From positions 1 through 64,000 of the forward strand of contig NZ_PDZC01000006.1 of NCBI RefSeq assembly GCF_002743375.1: a DNA stretch of 64,000 bases, read 5' to 3'. Under the pieces are notes generated by a model that was not told the origin of the DNA, did not search any database, and worked only from the letters and a program-made list of their open reading frames with translations. Shown in pieces: positions 36,476 to 45,211 of the stretch. Each line of letters starts with the position of its first letter. The first letter of the stretch is position 1. A program made the translations under genes and the position numbers. Source of the DNA: Sporosarcina sp. P34. GTDB lineage: Bacteria; Bacillota; Bacilli; Bacillales_A; Planococcaceae.

Positions 36476-36670
36476 ATGCCAGAATTTTATCAAACGATAA
36501 TGGGAAGAAAATTCTATGAAAGAGATGTTGTTGATTGTGTGCAACACGTTAAGAAGATTGCTCAAGAACTCGAACGTTCAAATGAACTGAAAGAACAGGA
36601 GTTGCAGATGAAGATGCGTGAGCTATCGATAAAAGAACAAGAATTATTTATTCTTTCAGCGAAAAACTGA
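36476..36670 (+). CDS. Small coiled-coil protein of the cassette
   Basis: A 64-residue protein. The first 20 residues contain MPEFYQTIMGRKFYERD; the rest (about 20-60) is a continuous charged amphipathic helix with heptads (ELKEQELQMKMRELSIKEQE), a likely coiled coil for oligomerisation. ATGGAGGG precedes the ATG. It sits 25 bases after the previous gene and is followed by its own terminator. No function is known. Confidence 0.6.
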   Translation: MPEFYQTIMGRKFYERDVVDCVQHVKKIAQELERSNELKEQELQMKMRELSIKEQELFILSAKN

Positions 36671-36681
36671 AATAATTCTTA

Positions 36682-36722
36682 TAAAGGGAAGTACGGTTGC
36701 AATAAAAATCGGCTTCCTTTTC
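36682..36722 (+). terminator. Terminator-like hairpin
   Basis: AAAGGGAAG and CTTCCTTTT pair across a loop of about 20 bases, followed by T-rich sequence, between the small coiled-coil gene and the MoxR gene. Confidence 0.55.
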
Positions 36723-36752
36723 TATTTAAACTAAAAAAGGGGTTAATAAAAA

Positions 36753-37919
36753 ATGACAAATACTAATTTTGCAAAGTTAGAGGAAATTAAAAATGCACTC
36801 AATGCAAAGTTTTTTGAGCGTGAGAAAGAAGTTGAAGGGATTCTCGTTGCTCTACTTTCAAGGCAGCACATGCTCATGATTGGACCTGCCGGAACTGCAA
36901 AATCTGCATTGTCGGTTGAGTTAGCAACAATCATACAGGGAACGGAATACTTCCAGTGGTTGCTGACAAGATTCAGTACACCTGAAGAAGTGTTTGGTCC
37001 ATTGTCTTTAAAAGACCTTGAGCAAGGCGTATATAAGCGGAATACAGCAACTAAAATGCCAGAAGCAAATCTTGTTTTCCTGGATGAAATATTCAAAGCG
37101 AACTCTGCTATCTTGAACAGCTTGCTAACACTAATAAATGAAAGACTTTTCTATAATAACGGAACGCCAGTAAAGGTTCCCTTGATATCTGTTATTGGGG
37201 CTTCAAATGAATATCCAGACGAGGAAGAAGGTCTTGAAGCCCTTTTCGACAGGTTCTTACTTCGATTCGAACTAGATTACATTGCAGATGAAACGAATTT
37301 TGTTTCTATGATGAAGGGCACCGATCAAAATCAGGTTATGCCCTCCATGACTATGGAGGAGTTGGTTCAACTTCAGTTTTTTACTGACATGGTTACAATT
37401 CCAGACGAAATATATGAAACTTTTTCAAAAATCCGTAATGAATTGCGTGATGAAGGAATCCGTCCTTCTGACAGGCGATTTAAACAGTCGCTGTCGGTAC
37501 TTCAAGCAAAGGCTCTGATAAACCAAAGACAAATTGTGAAGGTTGATGATATTGTCATCCTTGAAAATGCCCTGTGGGAAACGGTTGATCAAAAGGATAA
37601 CGTTTCTTTGATTGTTCGTAGCCACGCACAAGACGTGGTTACTCGAAAACTTGATACGATTCAGGAAGAGGCTAGTGAAATATTTTCTTCCATGCAGACC
37701 GAAGCTTCTACTGATGCTGGTATGGAAGCTACCCAAAAATTGAAATCGTTAGTTGCTGATTTAAATAAGTTGAAAAAGCATAATCAAAGTAGAGATACGG
37801 ATATTGACTCTTTACTTGATAAAGTGAAAGCGATGCAACAAGAAATTCTTGACAGTATTTTGGAGCCAATGGATTTTGGCACTGCAAGTGAAAAATCAAC
37901 TGTACAAATGCCATTCTAA
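36753..37919 (+). CDS. MoxR-family AAA+ ATPase
   Basis: A 388-residue AAA+ ATPase. Walker A is GPAGTAKS (44-51), Walker B LVFLDE (107-112), sensor 1 VIGASNEYPD, the arginine-finger region DRFLLRF and sensor 2 SDRRFKQSL. The C-terminal 110 residues form a long charged helical extension not typical of a minimal MoxR. MoxR proteins pair with VWA-domain proteins as chaperones for metal insertion or complex activation (RavA-ViaA, NorQ-NorD, CbbQ-CbbO); the VWA gene follows here after a terminator-like hairpin. AAAAAAGGGG precedes the ATG. Confidence 0.88.
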   Translation: MTNTNFAKLEEIKNALNAKFFEREKEVEGILVALLSRQHMLMIGPAGTAKSALSVELATIIQGTEYFQWLLTRFSTPEEVFGPLSLKDLEQGVYKRNTATKMPEANLVFLDEIFKANSAILNSLLTLINERLFYNNGTPVKVPLISVIGASNEYPDEEEGLEALFDRFLLRFELDYIADETNFVSMMKGTDQNQVMPSMTMEELVQLQFFTDMVTIPDEIYETFSKIRNELRDEGIRPSDRRFKQSLSVLQAKALINQRQIVKVDDIVILENALWETVDQKDNVSLIVRSHAQDVVTRKLDTIQEEASEIFSSMQTEASTDAGMEATQKLKSLVADLNKLKKHNQSRDTDIDSLLDKVKAMQQEILDSILEPMDFGTASEKSTVQMPF

Positions 37920-37945
37920 AAAAACATTGATGAAGATAATTGGAA

Positions 37946-37978
37946 TGCTAAGGATACTTCTTGGCATTTCTTTTTCGA
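37946..37978 (+). terminator. Terminator-like hairpin between MoxR and VWA genes
   Basis: AATGCTAAG and CTTGGCATT pair (one wobble) around a short loop, followed by CTTTTT. A terminator here would make the VWA gene less expressed than the ATPase. Confidence 0.55.
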
Positions 37979-38001
37979 AAAAATAAAAGGGAGTGTTTTA
38001 T

Positions 38002-39444
38002 TTGAAATTAACTAGAATTAGAAATGAAAATCATTCTGTGTTAAATACAGACACCTTCGATAAAAGACGTTTCAAAGAGATTTATAAGATGTCGCAAGGA
38101 CTTCAAAAGTTAAGCCTTGATGGAGAATTGCCTACTATTGAACCGTTACTCGGTGACATATGGGCTTCTTTATACAAAATGAAACCTGAATTAAGCGAAG
38201 GGAAAATCCCAGATGATTTGCAAGTTAACAAATCATTTATGGAGAAAATCATGAATGATGAGTCGTTTGAAAACTATCGAAACTTTACTCGATTGGATGA
38301 CTTATCTTCAGCCATCGGAACTGTGAAATTTGGGGAGAAAACGAACAAATGGTTAATTAAACAAAAAGAACAGGATGAAGATTTACGAAAACAAATGCAA
38401 GAAATTCAGGCGATGCAAAGGCAACTTCAAAAGCAGGAACAACAAAATGGAGCTGGAAATGGTAGTGAGAAGTTACAAGAAGACTTAAAAGAAGCAATGT
38501 CAGACCTAGGGGATCAACTTCAACAAACGTTGCAGAACAACAGTCATAGCTTTTCGCAAGCGATGGCACAAGCTATGCAGGAAACGAAACAGACGAAAGA
38601 TAGCTTGAAATCATTACTTGGGGGTACGGGTGCTGGTAGTGGTGATGCAGAACTGAAAAAAGTTCCTTTGCGGGATCAGATTTCATTAGCTGAAAAAATC
38701 GCATCTAATAAACAGATGAAAGAAATTGCGGATTGGGCTGGTCGATTTAAACAGATAGCCCGTAAAAAGCAAAAATCTAAGCATAGTGATTCAATGGAAA
38801 GAAGTGGGGTTACATTAGGTAACGATATTGAGCGACTGTTACCGATGGAGTTAGGGTTATACACACATCCGATAACGAGGAATGACTTTTTACGTCGCTT
38901 TGTAGAAGGTCAGACGATGATGTATGAACAGAAAGGGCAAGAGGTATTGGGGAAAGGTCCAATTGTACTTTGCCTGGACCAGTCAGGCAGTATGCACAAG
39001 CTAGATAGCCAATCCAAAGGGTTTACGTTAGCCCTTATGTCGATTGCAAGAAAACAGAGAAGGGATTTTTGTTTGATATTGTTTTCTACTCGTACACAAA
39101 TCTTTAAATACGAGAGAGGAAAAATAAAAAGTTCAGATATGATCAATTTAGCCCAAACTTTCTTAGGGAGAGGTACGGACTTTGCACTTCCGCTTAATAG
39201 GGCGATGGCAGTAATAAACGAAAGTCGTTTTAAACAAGCGGATATTATTTTCGTAACTGATGGTGAAGACCGAGTAAAGGATTCATTCCTAGAAGCATTC
39301 AATAAAAAGAAAAGAGAAAGGGAATCCAATGTGCTATCTCTTGTAATAGGAAGTAGCACAAAAACAGTCGAGCAGTTTTCGAACAAGGTAGTCTATATTA
39401 AGAATTTTGACGACGCAGGAAGTTTTACTGCTTTTGAAATATAA
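38002..39444 (+). CDS. VWA-domain protein, partner of the MoxR ATPase
   Basis: A 480-residue cytoplasmic protein. The N-terminal half is helical, with a Gln-rich coiled coil (about 125-200; QEIQAMQRQLQKQEQQN) and a Gly/Ser linker. The C-terminal von Willebrand A domain (about 315-480) has a full MIDAS: DQSGS (326-330), GRGTDF for the Thr and VTDGED for the Asp. The layout, a helical adaptor then a C-terminal VWA, is that of ViaA and NorD type partners of MoxR ATPases. TTG 38002 is 8 bases after AAAGGGAG; GTG 37993 overlaps that site. Confidence 0.85.
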   Translation: MKLTRIRNENHSVLNTDTFDKRRFKEIYKMSQGLQKLSLDGELPTIEPLLGDIWASLYKMKPELSEGKIPDDLQVNKSFMEKIMNDESFENYRNFTRLDDLSSAIGTVKFGEKTNKWLIKQKEQDEDLRKQMQEIQAMQRQLQKQEQQNGAGNGSEKLQEDLKEAMSDLGDQLQQTLQNNSHSFSQAMAQAMQETKQTKDSLKSLLGGTGAGSGDAELKKVPLRDQISLAEKIASNKQMKEIADWAGRFKQIARKKQKSKHSDSMERSGVTLGNDIERLLPMELGLYTHPITRNDFLRRFVEGQTMMYEQKGQEVLGKGPIVLCLDQSGSMHKLDSQSKGFTLALMSIARKQRRDFCLILFSTRTQIFKYERGKIKSSDMINLAQTFLGRGTDFALPLNRAMAVINESRFKQADIIFVTDGEDRVKDSFLEAFNKKKRERESNVLSLVIGSSTKTVEQFSNKVVYIKNFDDAGSFTAFEI

Positions 39445-39468
39445 AATAATAATTTAGAGAACATGAAT

Positions 39469-39498
39469 TGGCATTGTCTTCGGGCAGTGCTTTTTTTA
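39469..39498 (+). terminator. Intrinsic terminator after VWA gene
   Basis: GCATTG pairs with CAGTGC around TCTTCGGG and is followed by seven T. Confidence 0.75.
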
Positions 39499-39834
39499 TT
39501 TATGTATAAATTCCTCTAAGGGGAACAAAGAAGTCTGGAATACAAGTGTAAAATCTAGATATGATTTTAAGTGGTAATATATTTATAACGAACTATATTA
39601 CTATGAAAACATTTAATAAACTACCACTTACGGCTTAGTGGAATGTAGAAGGTTCATTGAACTTGTTGAAATGAAAGAAGGAATCTTCCTATCCAGATTA
39701 AATCTCTAAGTCGGTAAAAATAAGTTTTACTTTATTTTTGGCGGACGCTTTTCTAACAAAGGGCGAATTATTTATCTAATCGACAAATAGTTTTCTATGC
39801 CATAATAATAGAATGGACTAGTTGTAAAGGACGT
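39499..39834. other. Gap of about 340 bases
   Basis: AT-rich sequence between the VWA gene and the next hypothetical gene. I see no ORF, repeat or clear promoter. Confidence 0.4.
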
Positions 39835-40455
39835 GTGTTTATTTTGATTAAAACATTCTATGTCATATTTCATGATGAAAAAAGATTGAAAGTTTCTGAT
39901 ATTATTAGTTTTGAACAGCCACAGGTTGATGAAATCATACATATTGCATCACAATACACATTAAGACAACTTCGTAGAGAAGAAAAAAAAGGTAAGGACT
40001 TGTCATACCTAACTCCAAATCAGATAGCCATGGTTGTTAGCGAGAAGGACCAGATTGTTCACGACAAATCCGCCGATGAATTAAGGCTCCAAGGTATAGT
40101 TCAGGCAGCGGAACATTCATTAGTACAAATGTTTGAAAGGCAAGGTTCTGATGAACTACCTTACGTCATAGATTTAATCAATCGGGTTATTGACACGGAC
40201 ACGGTTGTGAAAGCACAATTTAAAGGGCATCCTACCCTGACATATACTATGATGATGGCAAGTGACCCTGAACATTTCAAGATACCAGTGAGTTTCGTAT
40301 GGGAATCAAGTGGAACGAGGTTCATCAAAATCGTTACTTTAATGTTTAGGAATGCCCCTCCAAAGAAGTTGACATCAAAAATTGTTCAAGACCAGGATAT
40401 GGAAGACCGGATGCTTGAATTCAAACGGAAATTATTAGACGAAAGTCGGAAATAA
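39835..40455 (+). CDS. Hypothetical protein of the cassette
   Basis: A 206-residue (or 203 from TTG 39844) soluble protein of no family I recognise. Residues 30-60 include a basic helix (LRQLRREEKKGKDL); a C-terminal half alternates strands and ends in a charged helix (RMLEFKRKLLDESRK). No catalytic motif is visible. AAAGGAC lies close before GTG 39835 and about 13 bases before the TTG, so the start is uncertain. It is in the same direction as the MoxR/VWA genes but separated by a terminator and 390 bases. Confidence 0.5.
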   Translation: MFILIKTFYVIFHDEKRLKVSDIISFEQPQVDEIIHIASQYTLRQLRREEKKGKDLSYLTPNQIAMVVSEKDQIVHDKSADELRLQGIVQAAEHSLVQMFERQGSDELPYVIDLINRVIDTDTVVKAQFKGHPTLTYTMMMASDPEHFKIPVSFVWESSGTRFIKIVTLMFRNAPPKKLTSKIVQDQDMEDRMLEFKRKLLDESRK

Positions 40456-40550
40456 AAGAAGGATAAAAATTAAAAAGATTGAATGGATATGGAATAGGGT
40501 ATAATATTTGATATAAGACTCAAAATTAGACGTATGAGGAGTGAAAGCAA

Positions 40551-40802
40551 ATGATTACCATAGACAAGGAGGTTCTCGATATGAAAAGTGAACCAACTAG
40601 GTTATCAAAGAACATCATTTGGCATATCGAGCAGACCGAATATGTTGTTCGCAATGTGCCCTATGTCAAACATAACGCCGATGGTGAACAGTTCATAGAT
40701 GCCAATGTAGCAATTACCATTACAGCTCTTCGTGATCTTATGGCCGATAATCTTATTCCTAACGATGTAAATTTCGAGGATTTCGCTCATATTGAATTCT
40801 AA
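40551..40802 (+). CDS. Small hypothetical protein
   Basis: An 83-residue acidic protein with YVVRNVPYVKHNADGEQFIDANVAI cut here to its key words: a VPY-VKH strand, FIDANVAITIT and a short helix ITALRDLMADN. That pattern resembles small antitoxin-like or phage accessory proteins, but I cannot name a family. The GAGGAG ribosome site and start ATG 40551 are clear. A terminator follows at 40838. Confidence 0.5.
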   Translation: MITIDKEVLDMKSEPTRLSKNIIWHIEQTEYVVRNVPYVKHNADGEQFIDANVAITITALRDLMADNLIPNDVNFEDFAHIEF

Positions 40803-40837
40803 ATGGTTATGTTATTCTTGCGATAAATATAATAATC

Positions 40838-40874
40838 AATAAAACCTCTAAAGATTCTTTACTAGAGGTTTTTT
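40838..40874. terminator. Intrinsic terminator
   Basis: AAAACCTCTA and TAGAGGTTTT pair around a short loop, with A- and T-runs. Confidence 0.8.
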
Positions 40875-41318
40875 AGTTTTTTAATATAATGAGTAATTTC
40901 CCTGTGATAGTGTAATTTAGACTGAAACTGGAAGTGGTTTCCTTAGCTGGTTTAATGTTATAAGTGGGGATGAACCACTATTAGATATAATGGTATTGTT
41001 CGCATTAAGACAAATCACAAAACTGCTTTGGATGTTAAAATGATTTTTTCTCGCGGGAAGTAGCCGAAATTTAGTTGGATTATTTTGTGGTGAAAATTAC
41101 AGGCTATCATATTGTGAGGACGGTTACAGATGGGTGCTTTGGACATATAAAAGTTTGCACCAAAAATTTGCAAATAAGAAACAAGACTGAAATCAAAGCC
41201 TTTAAGGTACGATGTAATAACAATATTGCCCACAATATAACAGTGTGAGCTTTTTTGATTCTTTCGATTGAAACCTTTACTATAGAAGGAACATATCAGA
41301 TCGGAAGAGGTGGCGAAC
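40875..41318. other. Gap of about 440 bases
   Basis: No ORF with a ribosome site is seen. The last 100 bases presumably hold the promoter of the 41319 gene. Confidence 0.4.
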
Positions 41319-41522
41319 ATGGCGAACATAATTCCCTTCAAAACTAGACAGCAATTAGAAACTGAAAAAGCATTAAAAACTATGCGTGAGTGGGAAACCC
41401 ACTTAGAATGGGAAGAATCGAATTGGCACCATGTAATAGAAGGAGAAACAGAAGAAGAGCAGAGCTTGTCACAGGAGGAAATAGAGTGGCTGAATGAATG
41501 GGTGGGCGAAAAAAATGATTAA
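41319..41522 (+). CDS. Small acidic hypothetical protein
   Basis: A 67-residue protein, rich in Glu and Trp (WETHLEWEESNWHHVI, EIEWLNEWVGE), mostly helical, of unknown function. ATG 41319 follows GGAAGAGG by 8 bases. Its stop overlaps the start of the HTH gene, so the two are translated together. Acidic small proteins of this sort are common in phages and integrative elements. Confidence 0.55.
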   Translation: MANIIPFKTRQQLETEKALKTMREWETHLEWEESNWHHVIEGETEEEQSLSQEEIEWLNEWVGEKND

Positions 41523-41817
41523 CATAGAAGTTGATCAAGAAAAGCTAAAAGAGCTTTACCTTCAGATAATAGATGAGCATTTACAAGAACTTGAATCAGA
41601 AGTATTTTTCATGAATTCAAAGCAACTATCTACATATTTAAACATGTCTTGGAATACGATTGTAACCCACCTTTTATACGATGAAGAATTTCCGAAGATA
41701 CGCCTAGGGAGCAAGTGGCTGTTCCATAAAAAAGAAGTTGGTAAGTATATGGAGAAGTATTATAATGAAGTCCGTAAAAATGGTGGGAGTATCGTATCTT
41801 ACAAACGGAAGCGATGA
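41515..41817 (+). CDS. Small HTH protein (DUF771/excisionase-like)
   Basis: A 100-residue protein with a helix-turn-helix at about 33-80: MNSKQLSTYLNMSWNTI, FPKIRLGSKWLFHKKEV. The pattern of a helix, a turn, a K-x-R-x-G-S-K-W wing and a following helix is that of excisionase/MerR-like folds and DUF771 phage proteins. It likely binds DNA and may be the recombination directionality factor of the element, ending 240 bases before the groL-like repeat at 42058. It overlaps the upstream gene by 8 bases. Confidence 0.65.
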   Translation: MINIEVDQEKLKELYLQIIDEHLQELESEVFFMNSKQLSTYLNMSWNTIVTHLLYDEEFPKIRLGSKWLFHKKEVGKYMEKYYNEVRKNGGSIVSYKRKR

Positions 41818-42057
41818 AGACTGGATTGAAAAGATCGGGTTTTCTAAAAAAATTGAAATCAAGAAAACAGACAGCGAAATTTAAAACTTCCAGCCATCTG
41901 TTTCTGATGTCACAAGGTCATATTTGATGCCCTGATTGATGCCGAAACTTATAAAAACCAGTATAAGTTGATATAATTAATTTGAATAAAACACTTCAAA
42001 ACGTTGATATATAGCGATCTATACTATCCGGTATACATGTGTAATAGCCCGGACTCT

Positions 42058-42081
42058 ATGGGCGGCATGATGTAAGATAGC
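42058..42081 (+). repeat. Direct repeat A, groL-3'-end-like, candidate attachment site
   Basis: ATGGGCGGCATGATGTAAGA plus TAGC. It matches 45212-45235 at 23 of 24 positions. Read in frame it is Met-Gly-Gly-Met-Met-stop, the usual C-terminus of GroEL, but no groEL coding sequence precedes it. A terminator-like hairpin follows directly. Confidence 0.6.
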
Positions 42082-42082
42082 A

Positions 42083-42108
42083 AAAAACCATTTTTTAATG
42101 GGGTTTTG
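42083..42108 (+). terminator. Terminator-like hairpin next to repeat A
   Basis: AAAACC-AT pairs with ATGGGGTTTT with a two-base bulge. The repeat B copy is likewise followed by a terminator. Confidence 0.45.
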
Positions 42109-42170
42109 TGTCATACAATATCATTTCACTGTCCGTTTGATAGCAAATAAGTATATTTAATCATGACCGA

Positions 42171-42212
42171 AGGCTTCTCATTAGTCGACAAAACTTTTGA
42201 GAGGCCTTTTTA
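42171..42212 (+). terminator. Intrinsic terminator
   Basis: AGGCTTCTCA and TGAGAGGCCT pair around an 18-base loop, followed by five T. No gene upstream is apparent to explain it. Confidence 0.65.
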
Positions 42213-42463
42213 TGAGAAAATGTTTAGGATCATCTGGAATTTCCGCTTAAACAGTTACGCACAGAGATACTGCAAGAACCGGAATAGGGCGTCAAGAAAA
42301 ATAATGAAAGACGGAAAAGCCGTGATGTCCCTGTTAAAGTAAATCGAATATCGCCTAATGCATAACTGGCTGTAACGCTGGTGTTCTTGAGAATCTCTTC
42401 TTTTTAACATAGTGAAAGTGGCAGTAGTTCAGAGGAAATGGATTATGATTAATTAAAAATGAC

Positions 42464-42492
42464 TTGACTGGGATTAAAGTAATCTATATAAT
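42464..42492 (+). promoter_or_regulatory. Consensus sigma-A promoter
   Basis: TTGACT (42464-42469), 17 bases, TATAAT (42487-42492): nearly perfect. The nearest downstream frame is the 57-codon ORF at 42550. Confidence 0.6.
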
Positions 42493-42549
42493 GAGAAAAT
42501 ACTGACTATTATATGTGGATGAACAGTATGGGAGGAACAGGAAATCGGA

Positions 42550-42723
42550 ATGACTAGTACAGAAAAGGGTGGAAGTAAGGAACTGAAAAAATTAATGCGA
42601 CGGTTAATTTTTCAGGGAAAGTTATCATATACTGGCAACGGAGCTAATAGCACTTTAGATAAAATGGCAAGAAATCCATTTTATCAATGGAGAAAAAGGA
42701 GATGCTATGATCTTTGGAATTGA
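42550..42723 (+). CDS. Possible small basic ORF
   Basis: A 57-residue frame, Lys/Arg-rich (KELKKLMRRLIF, QWRKRRC), 58 bases downstream of a consensus promoter, with GGAGG 13 bases before the ATG. No family is recognised. It may be a real small protein, a leader peptide or chance. Confidence 0.25.
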   Translation: MTSTEKGGSKELKKLMRRLIFQGKLSYTGNGANSTLDKMARNPFYQWRKRRCYDLWN

Positions 42724-42911
42724 ATTCAAAGGGAGGGTTGATTTAGAAGTAACTAAGGTTTTGGGGGAATGGATTACTTTACGCGTCGATAAATCATAAA
42801 GTAGTTTGTTTGTAAGCTTTTGGAATGCGGGTATTATTGAGAAAATCACCTAGAGAAATAGATGCAAGGATCAAACAATTTTAAACTATTTTAATGCAAA
42901 GAGTTTTCTTG

Positions 42912-42939
42912 TTGATAAAAATAACTAACCAGTTAGTAT
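42912..42939 (+). promoter_or_regulatory. Promoter with TetR-like palindrome upstream of symporter operon
   Basis: TTGATA (42912-42917), 16 bases, TAGTAT (42934-42939). The spacer holds ACTAAC-CA-GTTAGT (42924-42937), a six-base inverted repeat of the kind bound by TetR-family repressors. No TetR gene is in the window. Confidence 0.45.
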
Positions 42940-43002
42940 TCATGCTGTTTTGCACCAAACTAAGTTCATTGATAAGTCTTGAAAATGAAGGGGTGTATAC
43001 AA

Positions 43003-43446
43003 TTGGAAGAGAAAAAGTATGTCATGACAGACGAGCCATGTGAAACGGTTGATATAAAAAAATTACCTAAGTTGGATAAGAAAACAAGTTATAGCATTAG
43101 AACCGAATTATCAACTGGATTATCACTAGCAATTGTTTACTTTATATTTATTTTTTCTGTTCCAGCAATCAACTGGTTTAAACCAGATTGGGCTTTTGCA
43201 AAGATGTTTGGGGGAATGTCTACTAGCTGGTTTTTAACGACAATTGTCGCGATGGCGATGGCATTTATTATTGCTTATCTACACACGAAGCTTTATGAAA
43301 GATGGGAAAGAAAAAGTCTAGAAATGAGCCGTATGGAGAAGAAAGAGAACATGGTAAGTGAACAAAAAAGCCAAGTGAAGAAAAAGGGGGAAACGGCAAG
43401 TGTACAAGCAAGTTTTGTAGAAAGTAAGGAGGAGACGTTGCTATGA
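43003..43446 (+). CDS. Small membrane subunit (DUF485-like) of a sodium/solute symporter
   Basis: About 147 residues: a cytoplasmic N-terminus, two membrane helices (about 42-62 and 78-100) joined by a short loop, and a long charged C-terminal tail. The layout resembles YwcB/YjcH (DUF485) proteins encoded just before acetate-type symporters, though the tail is longer than usual. TTG 43003 follows AAGGGG; ATG 43018 is possible. Its stop overlaps the symporter start (ATGA). It probably assists assembly or stability of the symporter. Confidence 0.7.
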   Translation: MEEKKYVMTDEPCETVDIKKLPKLDKKTSYSIRTELSTGLSLAIVYFIFIFSVPAINWFKPDWAFAKMFGGMSTSWFLTTIVAMAMAFIIAYLHTKLYERWERKSLEMSRMEKKENMVSEQKSQVKKKGETASVQASFVESKEETLL

Positions 43447-45008
43447 TGCAAGCGTTATTAGATCCAAAATACCTCTTTACGATCTTATTATTGGGGACAA
43501 TTGTCTATATTACGTATTTATCAAAAAGAAATGAAAGTGCCAGTGACTTCTTTGTAGGCGGACGTAATTTCGGATGGTTTACAAATGGTTCAGCGATTGG
43601 CGGGGACTATCTAAGTGCTGCAACGTTTTTAGGACTAGCAGGACTTACCTTTGCAATCGGTTATGATGGGGCTTTTTATACCTTTAGCTTTACAATTGGT
43701 TTAACGCTTTTGGCACTTTTCATAGCGGGACCTTTACGCCGGTTCGGTGCCTTCACAGTTGCAGACTTTGTTGCCTACCGCTTTCATAGTAAAAGAGCTA
43801 GAATTGTGGCTGTAATTGTAGTGCTTGCTATTTCAGGATTTTATGCAGCACCCCAGTTACTCGGCGCTGCTCAGATTTTGAGCATGTTTTTCGGAACTTC
43901 CTATGAATTTGGCATCATCTTTACAAGTGTTGTCATGATATTCTACGTTGGAATTGGTGGGATGAAGGGAACAACCATTAATCAAGCGTTGGAGCTTTGG
44001 ATTCGTTTTATAGCCTTTATCGTCATGGTAGCCGCCGCTATTTATGGAGGTTTCCATTACGAGAGAATTCTATCCGTAATCAGTGAATTTAGTGGTACGG
44101 TACTGAACACGGGCGCATATACGACGGATGGAAAAGATGTCGTATTTAACGGAGAAACATGGTCAAAAACTGGTGCATTCAATCCAAACTTTTGGCACTC
44201 TGCATCTATGTTAATCGGGCTTTCACTAGGTACACTTGGGCTTCCACATATTTTACTGCGTTTTTACACAAATCCAGATGCTAAGTCTGCCCGAAAGTCG
44301 GCAGTATTAGCGATTGGGATTGCTAGTTTATTTTTCGCCTGTGCCATTTACCTTGGCGTTGTCGGAAGAGCCATCTATTTAAGTGGAAATGCCAGTCCTG
44401 AAGTCATGCAGAACCTGATTACCGGCGGAGATAATATGGTGATACCATCTATTGCAACTGCTTTAGGTGGTAAATGGTTGCTTGGATTTGTAATTGCCGG
44501 CGCATTTGCCGCAGTTTTCTCAAACCTATCTGGATTATTTATTGCAAGTTCAGGAGCAATTGCTCACGATTTATATGCCAAATTCACGAAAAAGGAATTA
44601 ACAGAGAAAAATCGAGTAGTCGCTGCAAAATTAGCGATTGTTTTTCTTGGTGTTTTTTATGGAGTTCTCGGTTTATTCGTCAAAGATGCCTCCATTGGCC
44701 ATCTTGTCGCGCTCGCCTTTACAGTCGGGGCAAGCACATTTGCACCTATATTCGTATTAGGCATTTGGTGGCGTGGGATTACTGAAAAGGGGGCAATTGC
44801 GGGACTGATTGTTGGTTTTGCAGTTTCTATGTTTATGATTTTCTTTTCTTCCATTTTACCTGAGGCTTTACAATTTAGAGTGCCAGGTATCATTACCGTG
44901 CCAGTCGGCTTCTTAACAGTGTATATTGTTTCCTTACTAGACGGTAAAGTACCAGCGGATGTGAATGCCTTTATGCGGAAAGTCCATTCAAGCGAAGAAT
45001 CTGTATAA
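43443..45008 (+). CDS. Sodium:solute symporter (ActP/YwcA-like)
   Basis: A 521-residue secondary transporter of the SSS family with about 13 membrane helices. The N-terminal segment GSAIGGDYLSAATFLGLAG is the family's substrate/Na+ region. It resembles acetate/monocarboxylate permeases of the ActP/YwcA group, but the substrate cannot be fixed by eye. AAGGAGGAG lies before the ATGATG start (ATG 43446 is equally possible). It forms a two-gene operon with the DUF485-like gene, bounded by the two groL-like repeats. Confidence 0.88.
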   Translation: MMQALLDPKYLFTILLLGTIVYITYLSKRNESASDFFVGGRNFGWFTNGSAIGGDYLSAATFLGLAGLTFAIGYDGAFYTFSFTIGLTLLALFIAGPLRRFGAFTVADFVAYRFHSKRARIVAVIVVLAISGFYAAPQLLGAAQILSMFFGTSYEFGIIFTSVVMIFYVGIGGMKGTTINQALELWIRFIAFIVMVAAAIYGGFHYERILSVISEFSGTVLNTGAYTTDGKDVVFNGETWSKTGAFNPNFWHSASMLIGLSLGTLGLPHILLRFYTNPDAKSARKSAVLAIGIASLFFACAIYLGVVGRAIYLSGNASPEVMQNLITGGDNMVIPSIATALGGKWLLGFVIAGAFAAVFSNLSGLFIASSGAIAHDLYAKFTKKELTEKNRVVAAKLAIVFLGVFYGVLGLFVKDASIGHLVALAFTVGASTFAPIFVLGIWWRGITEKGAIAGLIVGFAVSMFMIFFSSILPEALQFRVPGIITVPVGFLTVYIVSLLDGKVPADVNAFMRKVHSSEESV

Positions 45009-45211
45009 GTCGTAATGTAGATCGTATATTGCAGGATCAGAAAAAGTACCTACTCTGGAAGCAAAAATGTTTCCCGTTTTAAACGTTATGTTGTATAACT
45101 ACTTGTTCATGTTTAAGGGTAAATTTATATATCCCTTTGCCTTAAAAATTGTAAACATTGATTTAATAGAATTTTTTAACCTGCATTTGTACATGTTTTC
45201 AAAGGTATTAC

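Larger units (their letters stand above)
41818..42549. other. Gap holding the first groL-like repeat
   Basis: About 730 bases without a gene. It contains the direct repeat at 42058-42081, terminator-like hairpins at 42083 and 42169, and a consensus promoter at 42464, each listed separately. The sequence has the look of decayed material. Confidence 0.5.
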
